Shown: positions 45,657 to 57,493, counted from the first letter of the stretch. The stretch: DNA of 64,000 nt from Mixia osmundae IAM 14324 (GCF_000708205.1 NW_014575548.1:62001-126000), one strand, 5' to 3'. Notes: generated by a model from the letters alone, not told the origin. A program made the numbers and translations.

Positions 45657-48438
45657 ATGCGGCCTCGAAAGCGCAGGCAAGTCGAGCAAGAGGACAACGA
45701 CAGCGAGTCAGGCGGCGATGATAGACAAGCAGCCTTCATCAAGCGGCTGAGGCATGCCCAAGACAACGACGAGGAATTTGCAATTGGCCAAGACGAGGAT
45801 GAAGAGATCTCGAGCGACGAGGACGAGCTGCGTGTGCCGACGAAGGCGAGGAGAGAGCAGATTGAGGAGCCAGATATCGATCTCGATGAAGACAGTGATG
45901 ACGGCTCGGACGAAGGCATGCTCAGCTGGGCAGGAACAACTAATCGTCTGACATATTTTCATTTGCATAGGTTCAATCGATTTGGCAGCTGTGCTCGACG
46001 CTGGCATGTTCATGCCAAAGCCCGCTCCAAAGCCTCGAGTCCGCAGTGAGGCAGCAGACAACAGCCAAGCAGAATCGCACGATAGCGATAATGATGACGA
46101 CGACGACGAGCACGATGGGAGCCATGCGCGATTACTCCATCATCTCACAGCGCTCTCTTCCAAGCCTGAGCAAGATACCCAGCCAGTAGACGCCCGCGAT
46201 AGGTCCCGGAAACGTGCTCGCAAGGAGCAGAACGAGCTCTTTGCAGAGAGCGAGTTTCGCGCGCCTGGTCTGCGCGAACAGGCAGGCGAACAGGCGCTCA
46301 GTCTCGATGATCTCCTTTCCGGCCTCTCACCCGCGCAAAGAGTATCGATGGCAAAGCAACTGAAGGATATAGCACCGTCTGGTCAAAAAGACAAAGCGTC
46401 CATCGAGTCGGGCGTTGGCAAGAAACACGCCGGTCCCCTTGCTGCGCCTTTGCCTGCTCTACATCAAGCGAAAATCGATCGCACCGTTGCAAAGGAATCT
46501 CTCGATTCTGCAATTCGCAAATGGGATGAGACGACCAGCAAAGGTGGATCCACGCAGCATTGACACGATCGTACCGCTGACTCTGCTTGAATAGTGCGAG
46601 GAATCCAGACGCGCAAAGGGGTCACTGGCGAGTCTTCACGACTAGTGCTTCCTCTCGAGGCCCCCAAATCCACTGATCCTCGTCTCACCAAATTGCAATC
46701 GGCAGGCAAGGTGAGTCAGTGCGAATGAAAGCTAATCCAAGGCTGATAGAACCGCACGCAGCCTTTTACAGCTCTGGAATCTTCAGTGCAGGCCTTCATG
46801 CAAGAGAAGGGTCTCTCGTCGAAGAGTCTCCAAGAGGATGAGAGCGCACGACTGGAGAACCTACCTGCAGACGAAGCGAGACAGCGCACGGCAGAGATCA
46901 GGCGCGCTCGTGAGTTGATGTTCCGAATGGAACGCAAAGCAACAAGGTAGGCTCCTCAGACCTACATCATCTTGTCAGAACTCAGTGTCTTGTACAACGC
47001 TCGCAGGATTGCGAAGATCAAGAGCAAGACATTTCGAAAGCTACAGAAAAAGTCGGCATTGCGTGAAGCTGCACGAGCAGGCGAGGAAGCGGAAATAGCA
47101 AGCGATGATGAGGAAGAACGGGAGCGATTGGAGGTACAGCGCGCGAGAGAACGGGCGACCTTGCGACATACTGCCGACAAACGATCTGGCGGTGCATGGG
47201 CCCGTGGGATCGGTCAATACGATGATGGCAATTCGAATGTCGTACAGGCTGCTCGGAGCGAGAGAGCGGATAGAGAAGCCGAACTACGTCAGAGGATCAG
47301 AAGTGCTGTTCAAGGCGAACAGTCTGGCGATTCGGACACGGACGGCGAGTCCGATCATGCGCTTATTCGGTCTAGAGCAGCAGCGAAAGCTCAAGCACTG
47401 GCACAAAGCGACGAGGCTCCTCCTCGAGAAGAGGGTCTGATGGGAATGGATTTCATGCGACGCGGTGCTGCCCGAAAGGAGAAGGAGGTGCAGGCGCAAG
47501 TGGCAGATCTGCAAAAGGAGCTAGCGGAGGCTGATAGCGATGGCGTGGAAGACTCTTTCGTTACTGCTCTTGAACCGAGCACTCGTGTCGATGGCAACGT
47601 CGGTCGACTCAGTTTCCGTCCTGCTCCTTCGTCGTCGAGCAAACGAACCTCGACTCTTTCCAAGCCTGTCGCTGGAAAGATCAGCTCGAACGAAGTGGCC
47701 GAGCCGGGAAATGCTGCTGCACCGCTTGTGCAACGAGGTGAAGAACAGCAGATCGAGGAGAATCCATGGCTCGCTCTCGGCAAAGACCGGCATTCTCGCG
47801 GTCAAGCAAAGAAGGAGAGGCCTTCTGGCCAGGCATCGCCAGAAGAACGCTCGAAAGCCAAGCTCAAAAAGACAACGAGCAAATCAAAGACAAGCGTGGC
47901 AGCCCAAGCCGAGGAGGATACAGTCATTATCGATCCGACGAAAGCGATGACGGCCGCCGAACACGAAGGCGAAGATAGTCTGCCTGTTCTGACGCAAAGA
48001 GATCTCGTGGCAGACGCTTTTGCAAACGATCATGTTATTGCCAACTTTGCAGCCGACAAAGCGAGAGAGATCGAAGCGGATGCTCCTTTCGAAGAAGACA
48101 CCACGCTGCCCGGGTGGGGTTCGTGGGGTGGCAAAGCGGCAAAGAAGAAATCCGTCAAGAAGACATTCGTCAAGAAGCATGAAGGCGTGGCTGCAGAGGA
48201 TCGCAAAGATGCCAAGTTGAAGCATGTCATCATCTCGGAACGAACAGACAAGAAAGCGAACAAGTATGCGCTCAAGGATCTGCCGTATCCTTACACTTCG
48301 GCGGCTCAGCTCGAGCACAAGCTTGCTCAGCCTCTCGGGCCAGAGTGGGTCACCCGAACGATTCAGAAGCAGGTCACGATGCCCAGTGTACTCGTCAGAC
48401 CAGGTGTTGTCGTCCAACCAGTATCGAAGTACATGTAA
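45657..48438 (+). CDS. UTP14: U3 snoRNP protein Utp14
   Basis: Exons 45657-45924, 45971-46543, 46595-46710, 46762-46946 and 47007-48438 (857 aa). Utp14 is an SSU processome component that activates the helicase Dhr1 in 18S rRNA maturation. Recognisable blocks are SIDLAAVLDAG, RIAKIKSKTFRKLQKKSA, the RGGAWARGIGQ-type region, ENPWLALGKD and the C-terminal LPGWGSWGG. The last exon ends PVLVRPGVVVQP-like, close to the usual family end. The first intron is ambiguous: a GC donor at 45925 (46 bases) or a GT donor some 35 bases upstream, both in an acidic low-complexity stretch. Long charged segments between blocks are typical. Confidence 0.88.
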
Positions 48439-48466
48439 TGCATCTTCATGCGGCTCGAGTGACAGC

Positions 48467-49118
48467 TCATTCTACCGAGACGACGGCACCGACGGCTTCC
48501 ATGGCCTTCTTCAGCTTCTCTGCGTCCTCCTTGCTGCAGTCCTCCTTGAGCGTCTGCGGCAAGCTCTCGACAAACTTCTTTGCCTGTTCGCTCTCGCATG
48601 TGAGCCATGCATAATATGACAAGAGCAAGCAAGAGAAGACTTGCCTCGACGAGATTCATAGAGGGCATGATCGACTTGACCTCTCTGATGGCTTTGGCTT
48701 TCTGGGCGGCGTCGATCTTTGTCAACTTGAGCGTGAAGCTCGTCTTCTCCTTTGGCTTTTCCTCCTCCACGGGCGCAGCGCCTTCGCTCGATGCAGCGGC
48801 AGGAGGAGCAGCAGGAGCAGCAGACGGCATGGCGATATCGGCAATATTGAGCTTACTCCTCAGCTGAGTGACGAGTTCAGAGGCTTCGAGCAGGTTCAGT
48901 TGAGATATGGCTTCCACGATGGGGTCTAGCTTCTTGTTCGCCGCTGCTGGTGAGGCACTGCCGGACGAGGGCGGAGGTGCAGAGCCCGAAGGAGTCGGTG
49001 TGGCTTGCTGCTGATCGAGCAGCAACCGCGAGCAGGAAGCAAAGCATCGTCGCTGTACTGGAGCTGCTGCCCGCCGTGATGCACGGACCAGGATGCTACA
49101 GCACTCTCTTGCTGCCAT
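48467..49118 (-). CDS. MNP1: Mitochondrial ribosomal protein bL12m
   Basis: Exons read on the minus strand as 49118-48645 and 48583-48467 (196 aa). This is the mitochondrial L7/L12 stalk protein that recruits translation factors. It has an Arg/Ala-rich presequence (MAARECCSILVRASRRAAAP), an N-terminal dimerisation part (LDPIVEAISQLNLLEASELV), an Ala-rich hinge, and the factor-binding C-terminal domain (KTSFTLKLTKIDAAQKAKAI, then KKFVESLPQTLKED). The only intron has a perfect GC donor (GAG|gcaagt). A GT four bases further on would shift the frame. Its stop is only 28 bases from the stop of UTP14. Confidence 0.93.
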
Positions 49119-49237
49119 GGCCGACGACTCGCTGGTCCGCTGCGTCGATTTTCGAGCGATCGCACAATTCGATAGGCCGCGCCGTGTTCGCCCTCGACTT
49201 GCGGCTTGCCCTGTCTCGTAGATCTTGTGAGCAAGCG

Positions 49238-50194
49238 ATGAGCGCAAATGGGCCGATACCCTCGCCCCGACTTGGCTCAGGTCTGTCCCACTGGTGGTCA
49301 GGCAAGAGCGAACCGGACGGCACGTTCAAAGTACCTCTCAAGCCAGCCAGCACTGTCCCATCGCGCCTCACTCAGCCTGTACAACCCACCTCAAACACCG
49401 CCAATGCATCGCTAGTCCGTTATTGATACCCTCTTCGCATGGAATGTGCTCAGAGCGGATCGATGGACAGGACAACATCCAGCTAGAACTGCCATCAGAC
49501 GATGAAGACGAGTCACGCGATCGTGATGATGGTGATGATGACAAGCCCATGTTTCCCATGCCCAACAGCGTACAGAGGAGTAGGGCTCCACCTACCAGAC
49601 TAGCCGCACCTTCATCCCGTATCACTTCAGCCAGCCCGACGACCCTGGGAACAACCACAATGGGATTGGCCAGCAAGAACGCGTCCTTGGCTTTGCCACC
49701 GTCGACGACTGTCCCACCCAAGCGGGTCAAAGTCGCTCTCGCGCCCGGATACAGTCCGCTCGATTGGGCCAAACTGAAAGCTTCAGGCGAAGATCTGAGG
49801 GTCAGCCCATCGTCGCGTTCAGCTGTCTTCGTTGCTTAGTCGGATTGGGATGGGACAGGACGGAGTGGAATCGATAATGAGGATAGGCCCGAGTGAGCTC
49901 AAGAGACACAACACGAAGAATGACGCTTGGGCTGCTTTCCAAGGCAAGATCTATAATATGACGCCTTACCTCCCTTTCCACCCCGGCGGCGCCAAGTTTC
50001 TCATGTCGGTCGCTGGCAAGGACGGCACAAGTCTATTCAGTTCGTGCACAGAGTGTGATCTTGGAGTGGGCATAGCTGAACGGGTATGACACGCAGTGGA
50101 GACTCATGCATGGGTCAATGTGGAAACCATGATGGACGCCTGTCTCGTCGGCATCCTCGTCAGCGATCCCTACCCCGACAGCGACAGCGACTAG
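49238..50194 (+). CDS. Cytochrome b5-domain protein, Irc21-like
   Basis: Exons 49238-49414, 49456-49800, 49859-50039 and 50097-50194 (266 aa). A disordered Pro/Ser/Asp-rich N-terminus carries the block VALAPGYSPLDWAKLKASGE that precedes the heme domain in yeast Irc21 and animal CYB5R4. The cytochrome b5 fold follows: NDAWAAFQGKIYNMTPYLPF, then the first heme-ligand His in HPGG and the second in ETHAWVNV. No flavin reductase domain is attached, so it is an electron carrier needing a separate partner. The start ATG lies 119 bases from the divergent bL12m start. Confidence 0.85.
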
Positions 50195-50298
50195 AATTGT
50201 ATATGCGTTCACTCCGCAGCTTGCAGAGACTATGTTGTTGTCACGATGCAGCATGAAATACAACAAACACAGATCCTTCTCTTGCTTTCTCGTGCTCA

Positions 50299-51655
50299 TC
50301 AGGCTACCTTTCTCACTTTGGCCAGGTGACGATAGACCGATTGACTTCCCGTTCCTTTCCCTGCGCCCGTTCCTCGCTCTTTCTCAAGCGCAAAGAGGGC
50401 ATCCTTCATGAGGATGACTTGGAGCGATTCTCTGCCATCTGAACCCGTCGCCTCGCTTCCCAGCGGCACGTCTGCCAACCTCGACGTCGTCTTGTGCAGC
50501 GTGTTCGCCAATGCAAGCTTGGGCGGTCCGCCCAGATCAGAGAGACCGGCCGCCGGTGGGAACTTTGGCTTTGGCAATTTGGAGCCCAGAGCGGATGCGG
50601 GGGTAGGTGATCCCATTGCGGGCGATGAGCCGCCGGAGAGCCAGGAGAATTTCTTGCTCGAGCCGCCCAGACTACGCATCGCAGTCCTGTTGGTCTGAAG
50701 CTTTTGCACGGCTTCAGGCAGAGCTTTGGAAGTGGCAGTGGGGTTGTTGTCCCTCTTCCTCTTCTTGCCATCGCCTGGACCGGGCGTACTCAGCGGTGAG
50801 TTACCCAGTGTTGGAGTAGGTCCAGAGGCGGCGGGACTGCCAGGTTCCGAAGGACGCTGTAAGTCGTCTAATTTGCCGAGCTGTTCGAGTTCACGCTGAT
50901 CACGATCGATACGCTCCCTACGCGCCCTTCGCTCTTCCTCGAGCTCCAGTCTGTCTAGTGTCCTGAAGATCTTGTCGTGGTCAGAATAGATGACCTCGTC
51001 CCAGAGCGGTGAGGGTCCGTCGTCTCGTGATGGGTCGAGAGGAGGCGGTCGAAGGTGAGACGAATGGACACGGTGTCGTCTGATGACGATCATCTCCGTG
51101 ACGAGATCGCGCAGACGATGTTGTGCCGCCAGAGCGATCAAGGGTAACGTGTCTGGCTCCAGGTTCCGGAGGTCAAACTTTTGAGCTGTGCCCCGACTTT
51201 GTACTGAGCATCGCGTGCGAGAGGTCAACGGCAAGCCAGACGAACCTATCCGTTTGACTGCTTCTGTGAGAGCGGGCATTTCCACCCAAGTCTGTCGACG
51301 GGATCTGTCCCAGCCGATGTAGGAAGCCTGTCCCGTCGGTCTTGCAGCCGCCCTAGCCTGATTGACGGCTCTCATCCTGTCCTCCTCGGCCTGTAGGCAA
51401 GGAGCCAGCCGCTGTCAGCCTTGACGGTGGACAGAAAGAGCTCTCGAGGCGTACATTGAGATCGACGCCTGCCACGGCAGAAGCATCGTTGAGCGTGTCC
51501 AAGTCGGCCTGAGCATTTGCTTCTGGAGGAGCAACGGGTGGTTGTTGACCTGCAACCACGGCAGGCTGAGCCGATGGTGTGCCTGGAGCGGGGGAAGCGA
51601 TGGCAGGCTTGATGGGTCGGCCGGGCAGGGAGTAGCCAGGTCCTGGACCGGACAT
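50299..51655 (-). CDS. TAF4: TFIID subunit TAF4
   Basis: Exons read on the minus strand as 51655-51455 and 51390-50299 (430 aa). Taf4 pairs with Taf12 through a histone-like fold in TFIID. The N-terminus is Pro/Ala-rich; the TAF4 C-terminal domain starts at LDTLNDASAVAGVDLN|AEED across the intron and continues with TLPLIALAAQHRLRDLVTEM and the HRVHSSHL helix. A charged helix (ELEEERRARRERIDRDQREL) and a final stretch ending YRHLAKVRKVA close the protein. It is smaller than animal TAF4, as is usual in fungi. Confidence 0.85.
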
Positions 51656-51839
51656 GCTCGTCTGCTGGAGACCCACAAAGAAACCGAAGGAGACTGGCGC
51701 CAAAGCGAACGGTGAGGAGGAGGAGAGAGGCGTCGCGCGCCTTTGCGAGATAGCTCGTCGTCATCCGGCCTTGAAACGAGTTTGGCGCCGACCAGCTCGA
51801 CGAGAGAGAGAGTGAGCCAGAGAGGAGGAGTGTGCAGCC

Positions 51840-53116
51840 ATGGCAAAGTCATCTACTTCTGCCCCCCACACCGTCTGGGCAGCAGGACACGCTCTCGTTC
51901 TCGTGTCGACGTTGACGATCCTGCTCGGACTGATCACCTTCAACGGTCGATCCAGTCGGGCCTACTACCTCGCTTATTCGGGCGCACTCGTCTCGTGGGG
52001 CATCGTCGTCGTAAGCTGTCCCTCCTGCGACTCGGATGATCCCCCTCTCGGATCTCTATAGCTCGACGAGCACCGCCTAGGCTGACCGTGTGACTCTTTC
52101 TACGGAGCGCTCACCTATCCTCACGAGAGCGGTCGTTGATGATAGCGTGCATGGACAGTATAAATCGCTAGGCATACCCTCTCTCAATAGGGCGTACATC
52201 CAGAGGGCCCTGCTCGACGAGAACGTCCAGTATCTCCTGCTCGCGCTCTACTTTTTCTTCAACAAGCCAATCCAGGGTACGCTCAGATCAAGCCTGAGCA
52301 GCTCACCCGCTCGACTGCTAAAGGATGCCTGCAGCGAGCCTGATCCCCTTTGCGACCTTTTCACTCTTCCACACTCGTCAGTCCGGCCTACTGACCACAG
52401 CAAGGGAGCAATGCTGACGCGTTGGACAGTGACGTTTGCACGAACGATCTTATTGCCAAAGCCTCCTGCGGCATCGAGCAGTAAGAAGGATGCATCGCCT
52501 GCTTCGGCCGGTGCCAATCTCTCAAAGTCCATTCAGGTCAGCTTGCATGCTCGTGGGAGTCGCAATAGCTGATGCAGGCATCGCTAGACATGGGTCAAGA
52601 AGAATTACGAGCACGCCATGTTGTTCGTCAGCTTTGTCGAGCTGGGCGTCATGGCACAAGTCACGCTGGGCGCTCTCACTTTCCAGAACTCTTTCCTTAT
52701 TCCCATCGTCTATGCCCACTTTCTGTTCGTGATCACGCTCTTTCCATGGCGGCCAGATCGACTGACGAGCGAGTGAGACAGACGATTCAGATATTATCTG
52801 TCGCCGCAGACGCGCGATGCTTTCGCCTGGTTCTCACAACAGCTCGATCATCTGACGGCGAACCCCAACTGTCCGCCTGCTGTCAAGCGGGGCGTCAATG
52901 CCGCTCGCGATATCGTATGCTCCTCTCACATTGCTCAATCAAGCGTTGACCGTGCGCATGCAGATCATACGATACGCCGAGAGCGTGATCGCAGTACAGC
53001 AGCAGAGCGGCTCTGCGCCTACCACAGGCTCTGCTTCTACTTCAGGTAGCTCGACCGCCCGGCCATCGTCAGCTTCGGGAACGACATCCTCAAGAACTGC
53101 TTCTGCCTCAAAGTGA
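51840..53116 (+). CDS. TMEM33/Pom33-family membrane protein
   Basis: Seven exons: 51840-52010, 52159-52276, 52335-52376, 52430-52536, 52588-52724, 52782-52914 and 52964-53116 (286 aa). The family (human TMEM33, yeast Pom33/Per33, fission yeast Tts1) shapes the ER and aids nuclear pore distribution. Conserved blocks are YKSLGIPSLNRAYIQRALLD, ENVQYLLLALYFFFNKPIQ, LIPFATFSLFHTLTFARTIL, NYEHAMLFVSFVELGVMAQV and RYYLSPQTRDAFAWF. Each was reassembled across introns. The first intron is 148 bases, far longer than the rest. The C-terminal tail is Ser/Thr-rich. Confidence 0.9.
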
Positions 53117-53264
53117 GCTACCGAGCGAGCAAACTGAAAGTATACCGACGAGTTTCGAGCGTCCGTGAGAAGAAGCCAAAGTTGTAGTTCTTTACGCGTG
53201 CATCCCTCTCTTTTGCGCGCTTACGACAATACAACAACATCGACAATACATGATCTAGGGAGCT

Positions 53265-53803
53265 TCATCGAGCGATGGCTCGTGGACCTTTGTTTCGCAT
53301 TTGCCTGCCTGATGATTCTGAAGGCAGCGGCGTGTGAAAGGCGGACCACATTCCCCTCACGCTCTCGTTGGTCGATTGGACAGGATGCTCTGCCTTTATC
53401 CTACGCAGCTTCTGGCCCGACGCATCGACGAGCAGCTTGACCTTTTGCTGTACTCCCGTTCCTTCCAATCCTCTCAAGCAGATGACTTTATCTCGTCCAT
53501 TGACTGTGCCGATCGCTTAGCTCGACCATCGGCCCGCAGCAGGGGAGGCGGCTAGAGCGTACCATAGTGTCCCCGAACGATGGGATGACCGGCTTTGCGT
53601 TGCTTGACGATGACCTCGACAGAAGGTACGCTCCGGGCAAACTCGACGACGTCGTTGGCGAGGAAATCTCTCAAGCCACGATTGCTCGCCCAGCTCTCCG
53701 AGTACTCAAACACGAGCTTGTGACAGGGTAGGGCGAAGCTTGACAAGCCCGGTTGAGGTAGGCTTGCGAGCCTTGCCCGATGGATGATTGCTCTTGCTGC
53801 CAT
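53265..53803 (-). CDS. MRPL43: Mitochondrial ribosomal protein mL43
   Basis: Exons read on the minus strand as 53803-53563 and 53503-53265 (159 aa). The L51/S25/CI-B8 thioredoxin-like fold is clear: LVFEYSESWASNRGLRDFL, VVEFARSVPSVEVIV and GHPIVRGHY|VNGRDKVICLRG across the intron. It belongs to the large subunit of the mitochondrial ribosome. The start MAARAIIHRARLASLPQPG matches fungal orthologues. The C-terminal half past the fold (QSTNESVRGMWSAFHTP) is the usual fungal extension. Confidence 0.93.
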
Positions 53804-54161
53804 TGCCAGCCAGAGGATGCCCGACTTTGGCTTCGATGGTGCAAACCGTCTGGCGCGCGACTTTGGCTGGCGAAACTTGAAATTGTCCAAGGAACGCCCA
53901 GCTTGGCAGCGAAGGCGCGAGAGAAGTCGGTGAGCGCAGCGCAAGGCCGGCTCTGGATCAGTTGACCGGTGAGCTCGATCACGTCTCGCGAGGACGCAAT
54001 CAGTCTCGCTGCGTCCCGATCAGCCGTCGCCGCAAAATCGAGCGAAAACAGTTTGTCTGGTCGAATTTCTGCCGGCCGCCGAGGAGGAGCGATCAAACGG
54101 AAAAAGAGATTGACATTGGAATATCAGTCCATTGACAACCCGCCCCTTCCCTACTTATCAG
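53804..54161. promoter_or_regulatory. Divergent promoter region between mL43 and an unknown gene
   Basis: 358 bases shared by two divergent genes. Antisense open frames in it are basic and Arg/Ser-rich without family similarity. No clear TATA element or RNA gene was recognised. Confidence 0.4.
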
Positions 54162-56244
54162 ATGGCGGCCGATTCATCAACGGTAGCCGACTCGACCTCC
54201 GCTCAGGGCTCGCCTGCCACGCTAGGCAAGCGGAGGAGAACAACACCCAAGGGGCGTTCACCCTCGCCCGGTACACCTGCCAAACGGAACGCGACAAATG
54301 GTACTGCTGCAGACGCAAGGTCCAAGTCACCCGTGATACGCAGAACGCGTGGCAAAGCGGCGGCGGGGACAAAGATAGAACCCAAGCTGAAGGAGGAAGA
54401 AATAGAGACCCTGTTTGAAGCGATACCTGATGATGGTAGCGCTGCTCTGCCATCGCGAACGCGCAAGAGCTTGATCACTGTCATGCGGAAGTACGTATGA
54501 CCACGATCAGTCGAGGGTGCTCAGTTAATGGGAGCGCAGCATCGATCCGATAGGGATACTCGACGAACGACTACGACACGCGGACAAGCTCCCTTACGCC
54601 ACTCTGGCGGAAGCACTCGACCATGAGCTCACTGCTGACTCTTTCATGGTCAGCTTGGTAGTCTCAGGGATAGCACGAGCTGACGGAGTAGAGCAGACCG
54701 TCGTCGGACGAGCTTGTCAGGCTATATTGACGCGTCAAGCGACTCTGACGATCAATGAGAAACGCGGGGATGGCCGATCAGAGGAGGCAGAGGAAGCTCC
54801 ACTCACGCTTGCTCAGCACAATGCTGGATCCAGTCACGATCCCAAGCTAGCACAGAAGCGACTGGAACAATACCGCCGAGAGGGCGAAGTCCTCCATCTC
54901 ACGACGACGTTCAGCGAGACCGTTCGCAGTATCCTCAACGATGCTCTACAACGGGATCTATCTGCTCGACCAATTTCACCAGATCGTGCGTACTGACGGC
55001 TGAGCGCTCAATCTTGCTTATGGGCAAAGCAGAGGGATTGCCCTATTACATGCTCCATCGTACCGTAGCAGGCCGTTCAGACGTCTACACTGGCCCTGCT
55101 CAGCTCACGCCGGAAGACGTGCTCCGGCTGGCAGAACGTAAGCTTCTTGTTCTTATGTGACGACGACGAAGCTCAGTCGGCTGCAGTGAAAGATACAGAT
55201 GTCGTCCAGATCGCCAATGGCCCTACGCGGCATGACGAGCTGAAACCATCTCAGCCTCACAAAACGCTCGGGAGCATTCTCTCGGCTGGTCTTGCGCCTG
55301 CGCGACAACTCATAAGGCCGAAGCTGTCAGAGCCCAACATGCTCTACTACGATCCATTTGCCTCTTTCGCGCCCTCTTACGATTCTGCCGGTGCCTCATT
55401 GTCTTACGGACAGCAATTAGAACGCTTGATGAGCAGGCAAAGAGCATCCGAGGCAAGGCATCGACCTGCCAGCGGACCTTCGTCAAGAGCGATCGAACCT
55501 ATTGCGATAGAAGACCCTGGCGAGATCGATCCTCAATTGCTGGAGGGCTACAGCCTGAACACGAGAGACATCATCGAAGCTGTGGAAGATATGGCAGAAG
55601 AAGAAGAGATCACTCGACGCTTGGTCGAGAATGCTGGTCGATTGAGGTCTTTGCAAGCCGCTCAGCTCAACCGACTCCACGCACAAGCTCGCAATCATGA
55701 TATACACATTCCGGTCAAACTAGCTGCGACCGAACAGGAGGCCAGAGAAGGTGCGCCGGACTCTTCTGACCCTTTTGCGAGCGCTGACCCAGTTGTGGGC
55801 GTAGCGAAATATCTGCTAGCTTCACTAGGCAGCCTCGTCTCGATCTGCAGCTCGCAAGACTCGCTCATACCGTCAGCAGAAAGCCTGCGCAGGGCGCAAG
55901 CAATCTACATACCCAAATCTATAGACGCGAGCGAGGAGCAACACGGCCTGCTCGGAGGCGAGCATCTCCAGCGTGCCTTCCCAGACTCGGTGCTCACTGC
56001 ACCACCTCAAGCAAGAGGCCAGCCGATCATAGGCAATACTGGCACATTTGCAGCTACGAGTGGCGCGTACATTCCGCCTGCCAATCCTACTCATGCCCCT
56101 CGTACCTTCTCGCTCGACAATGCGGCCGAGAAAGAAGGCGCGCGAATCCGTCAACTTCCGCCGACGAGCTACGTGCAGCCGAGGCGTTACAACATCAGCT
56201 ATGCTGCATCCAGTCCGACTGTCGGGCCTCATGCTCGCAAATGA
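54162..56244 (+). CDS. Unrecognised protein, probably nuclear
   Basis: Exons 54162-54490, 54540-54985, 55033-55137 and 55187-56244 (645 aa). I do not recognise the family. The first 90 residues are Ser/Thr/Lys-rich with TPKGRSPSPGTPAKR and RRTRGKA, resembling a nuclear or chromatin protein tail. A helical region follows (EALDHELTADSFMV, LTTTFSETVRSILNDAL), then the compact block LPYYMLHRTVAGRSDVYTGP, which looks like a small folded module. A later helix reads NTRDIIEAVEDMAEEEEITR and RLRSLQAAQLNRL. The C-terminus is low-complexity. A possible 48-base in-frame intron starting at the GT of ATG|gtcagc near 54646 cannot be excluded. The last 16 coding bases overlap the end of ECT1 on the other strand. 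Confidence 0.6.
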
Positions 56245-57493
56245 GCACTCGACTGAGTTCGGAGCTCAGCTTCTACAACGCTCTTGCCGAGCTTGCGACG
56301 TTGCCGCTCTTCCAGAGCAACTCGTTGCGATTCTATTCGTCTTTGCACGATTCCGCTCGGCTTGATGGCCTGTGGCTCGACACCGAGCCAAGAGGGCGGC
56401 GAGAGATGGTCAAGAGAGATGACGACGGCATCTACGTACTGATGCTCTCGCCCTATCAGATGAGCTCAAGAGCAAAGATGTAATGACTCACTTTGCATTG
56501 CAAAGCTCCGAGAGCTCGTTCTTGCAGTGACAGGACGGGATATGAGCCAGTCTCGCGTTTTGTGACCTGATACCCATTGAGCCTCAGCAGCACGGAAGCT
56601 ACTTCACTCACCTCAGCACTCCAGATGCCCAGAATAGTGTATGATGGTCGCAAGCTGGCAAGTTGCTCTACGTCCTGTGCACAAAAGAGGTCCCAGCTCG
56701 AGCAGAGACATGTGATGGTCTCGTCTGGTGTCGGCAGCCGGGTAGCGCCGATCTGTAGTGCGTCTATTTCCTCGCGCGACTGTTGCAAGGCCTCTCCTAG
56801 CGTCGTCTGTGCACATTGATGCGGCAGATAGGCTGCTATACCCTGCTCGGCCGGAGAGGTCGTTGCGAAAGCTTGCAGGAGTTTCGCGTCGACGCGTGTC
56901 AATGCATTGACATCTGGCGTCTCGTTGCTATTGCCTTGTAGGATGCGAGAGATTGCATCTGTAGTAGAGACGCCTTGCGTTCGCTTGCACTCTTTGTACA
57001 TGCCTGCTTGCTTGACAAACCTGTAGGTGTCCAGACCATCCGCATCGGTAGACACGTCGTCGCCTATACTTCCTTTCCTTCAACGGCGTGCCGCAGCACG
57101 AGGCTGGGAACATACCGTGTACGACAAAGTCGATGCCATGTTGCTTGACGAAAGGAATCTCTGCCTGAGTCGGATGAGTTCCAGAGGAAAGCGATGAGGT
57201 CATCGCGCGCCTGTGACATAAGGTGCATCTTGCACAACGCAGTCCACCCAGCGACACGCTGACAATAAGCAGGCTCTATGGATGCACAGTCGTCAGTTGG
57301 GCACACAGTCGATCTTGAGAGCAGAGCACCTCTCGGCCAGCGTCATGACAGGTGGACCTTTATTGAGTGTGATCGCCTCGTCAGAGTGCACGCCGGCGTA
57401 GAGCTCCTGCCCGAACTCCTTGGCCTGTCGCACTGCATTGCCGTGACCGTAGTGGAAGAGGTCGAAGCAGCCATCGACCCAAATTCTTGTCAT
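56229..57493 (-). CDS. ECT1: Ethanolamine-phosphate cytidylyltransferase
   Basis: Exons read on the minus strand as 57493-57307, 57258-57211, 57160-57116, 57063-56492 and 56438-56229 (353 aa). The enzyme makes CDP-ethanolamine in the Kennedy pathway. The N-terminal cytidylyltransferase domain has RIWVDGCFDLFHYGHGNA with the HxGH motif, and IDFVVHGDDV across an intron. The second, degenerate domain (CSSWDLFCAQDVEQL, LQERALGALQCK|YVDAVV) lacks HxGH, as in the yeast enzyme. The 50-base intron 57161-57210 has a GC donor (gcgcgc). The last exon was added because an earlier in-frame stop would cut the second domain at LQCK. Its stop overlaps the 3' end of the convergent gene. Confidence 0.92.

Noticed and set aside
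45925-45970. GC donor in UTP14 as an eleventh sure GC-AG intron
   Set aside because: A GT donor about 35 bases upstream also keeps the frame in an acidic low-complexity stretch, so it was left out of the firm count.
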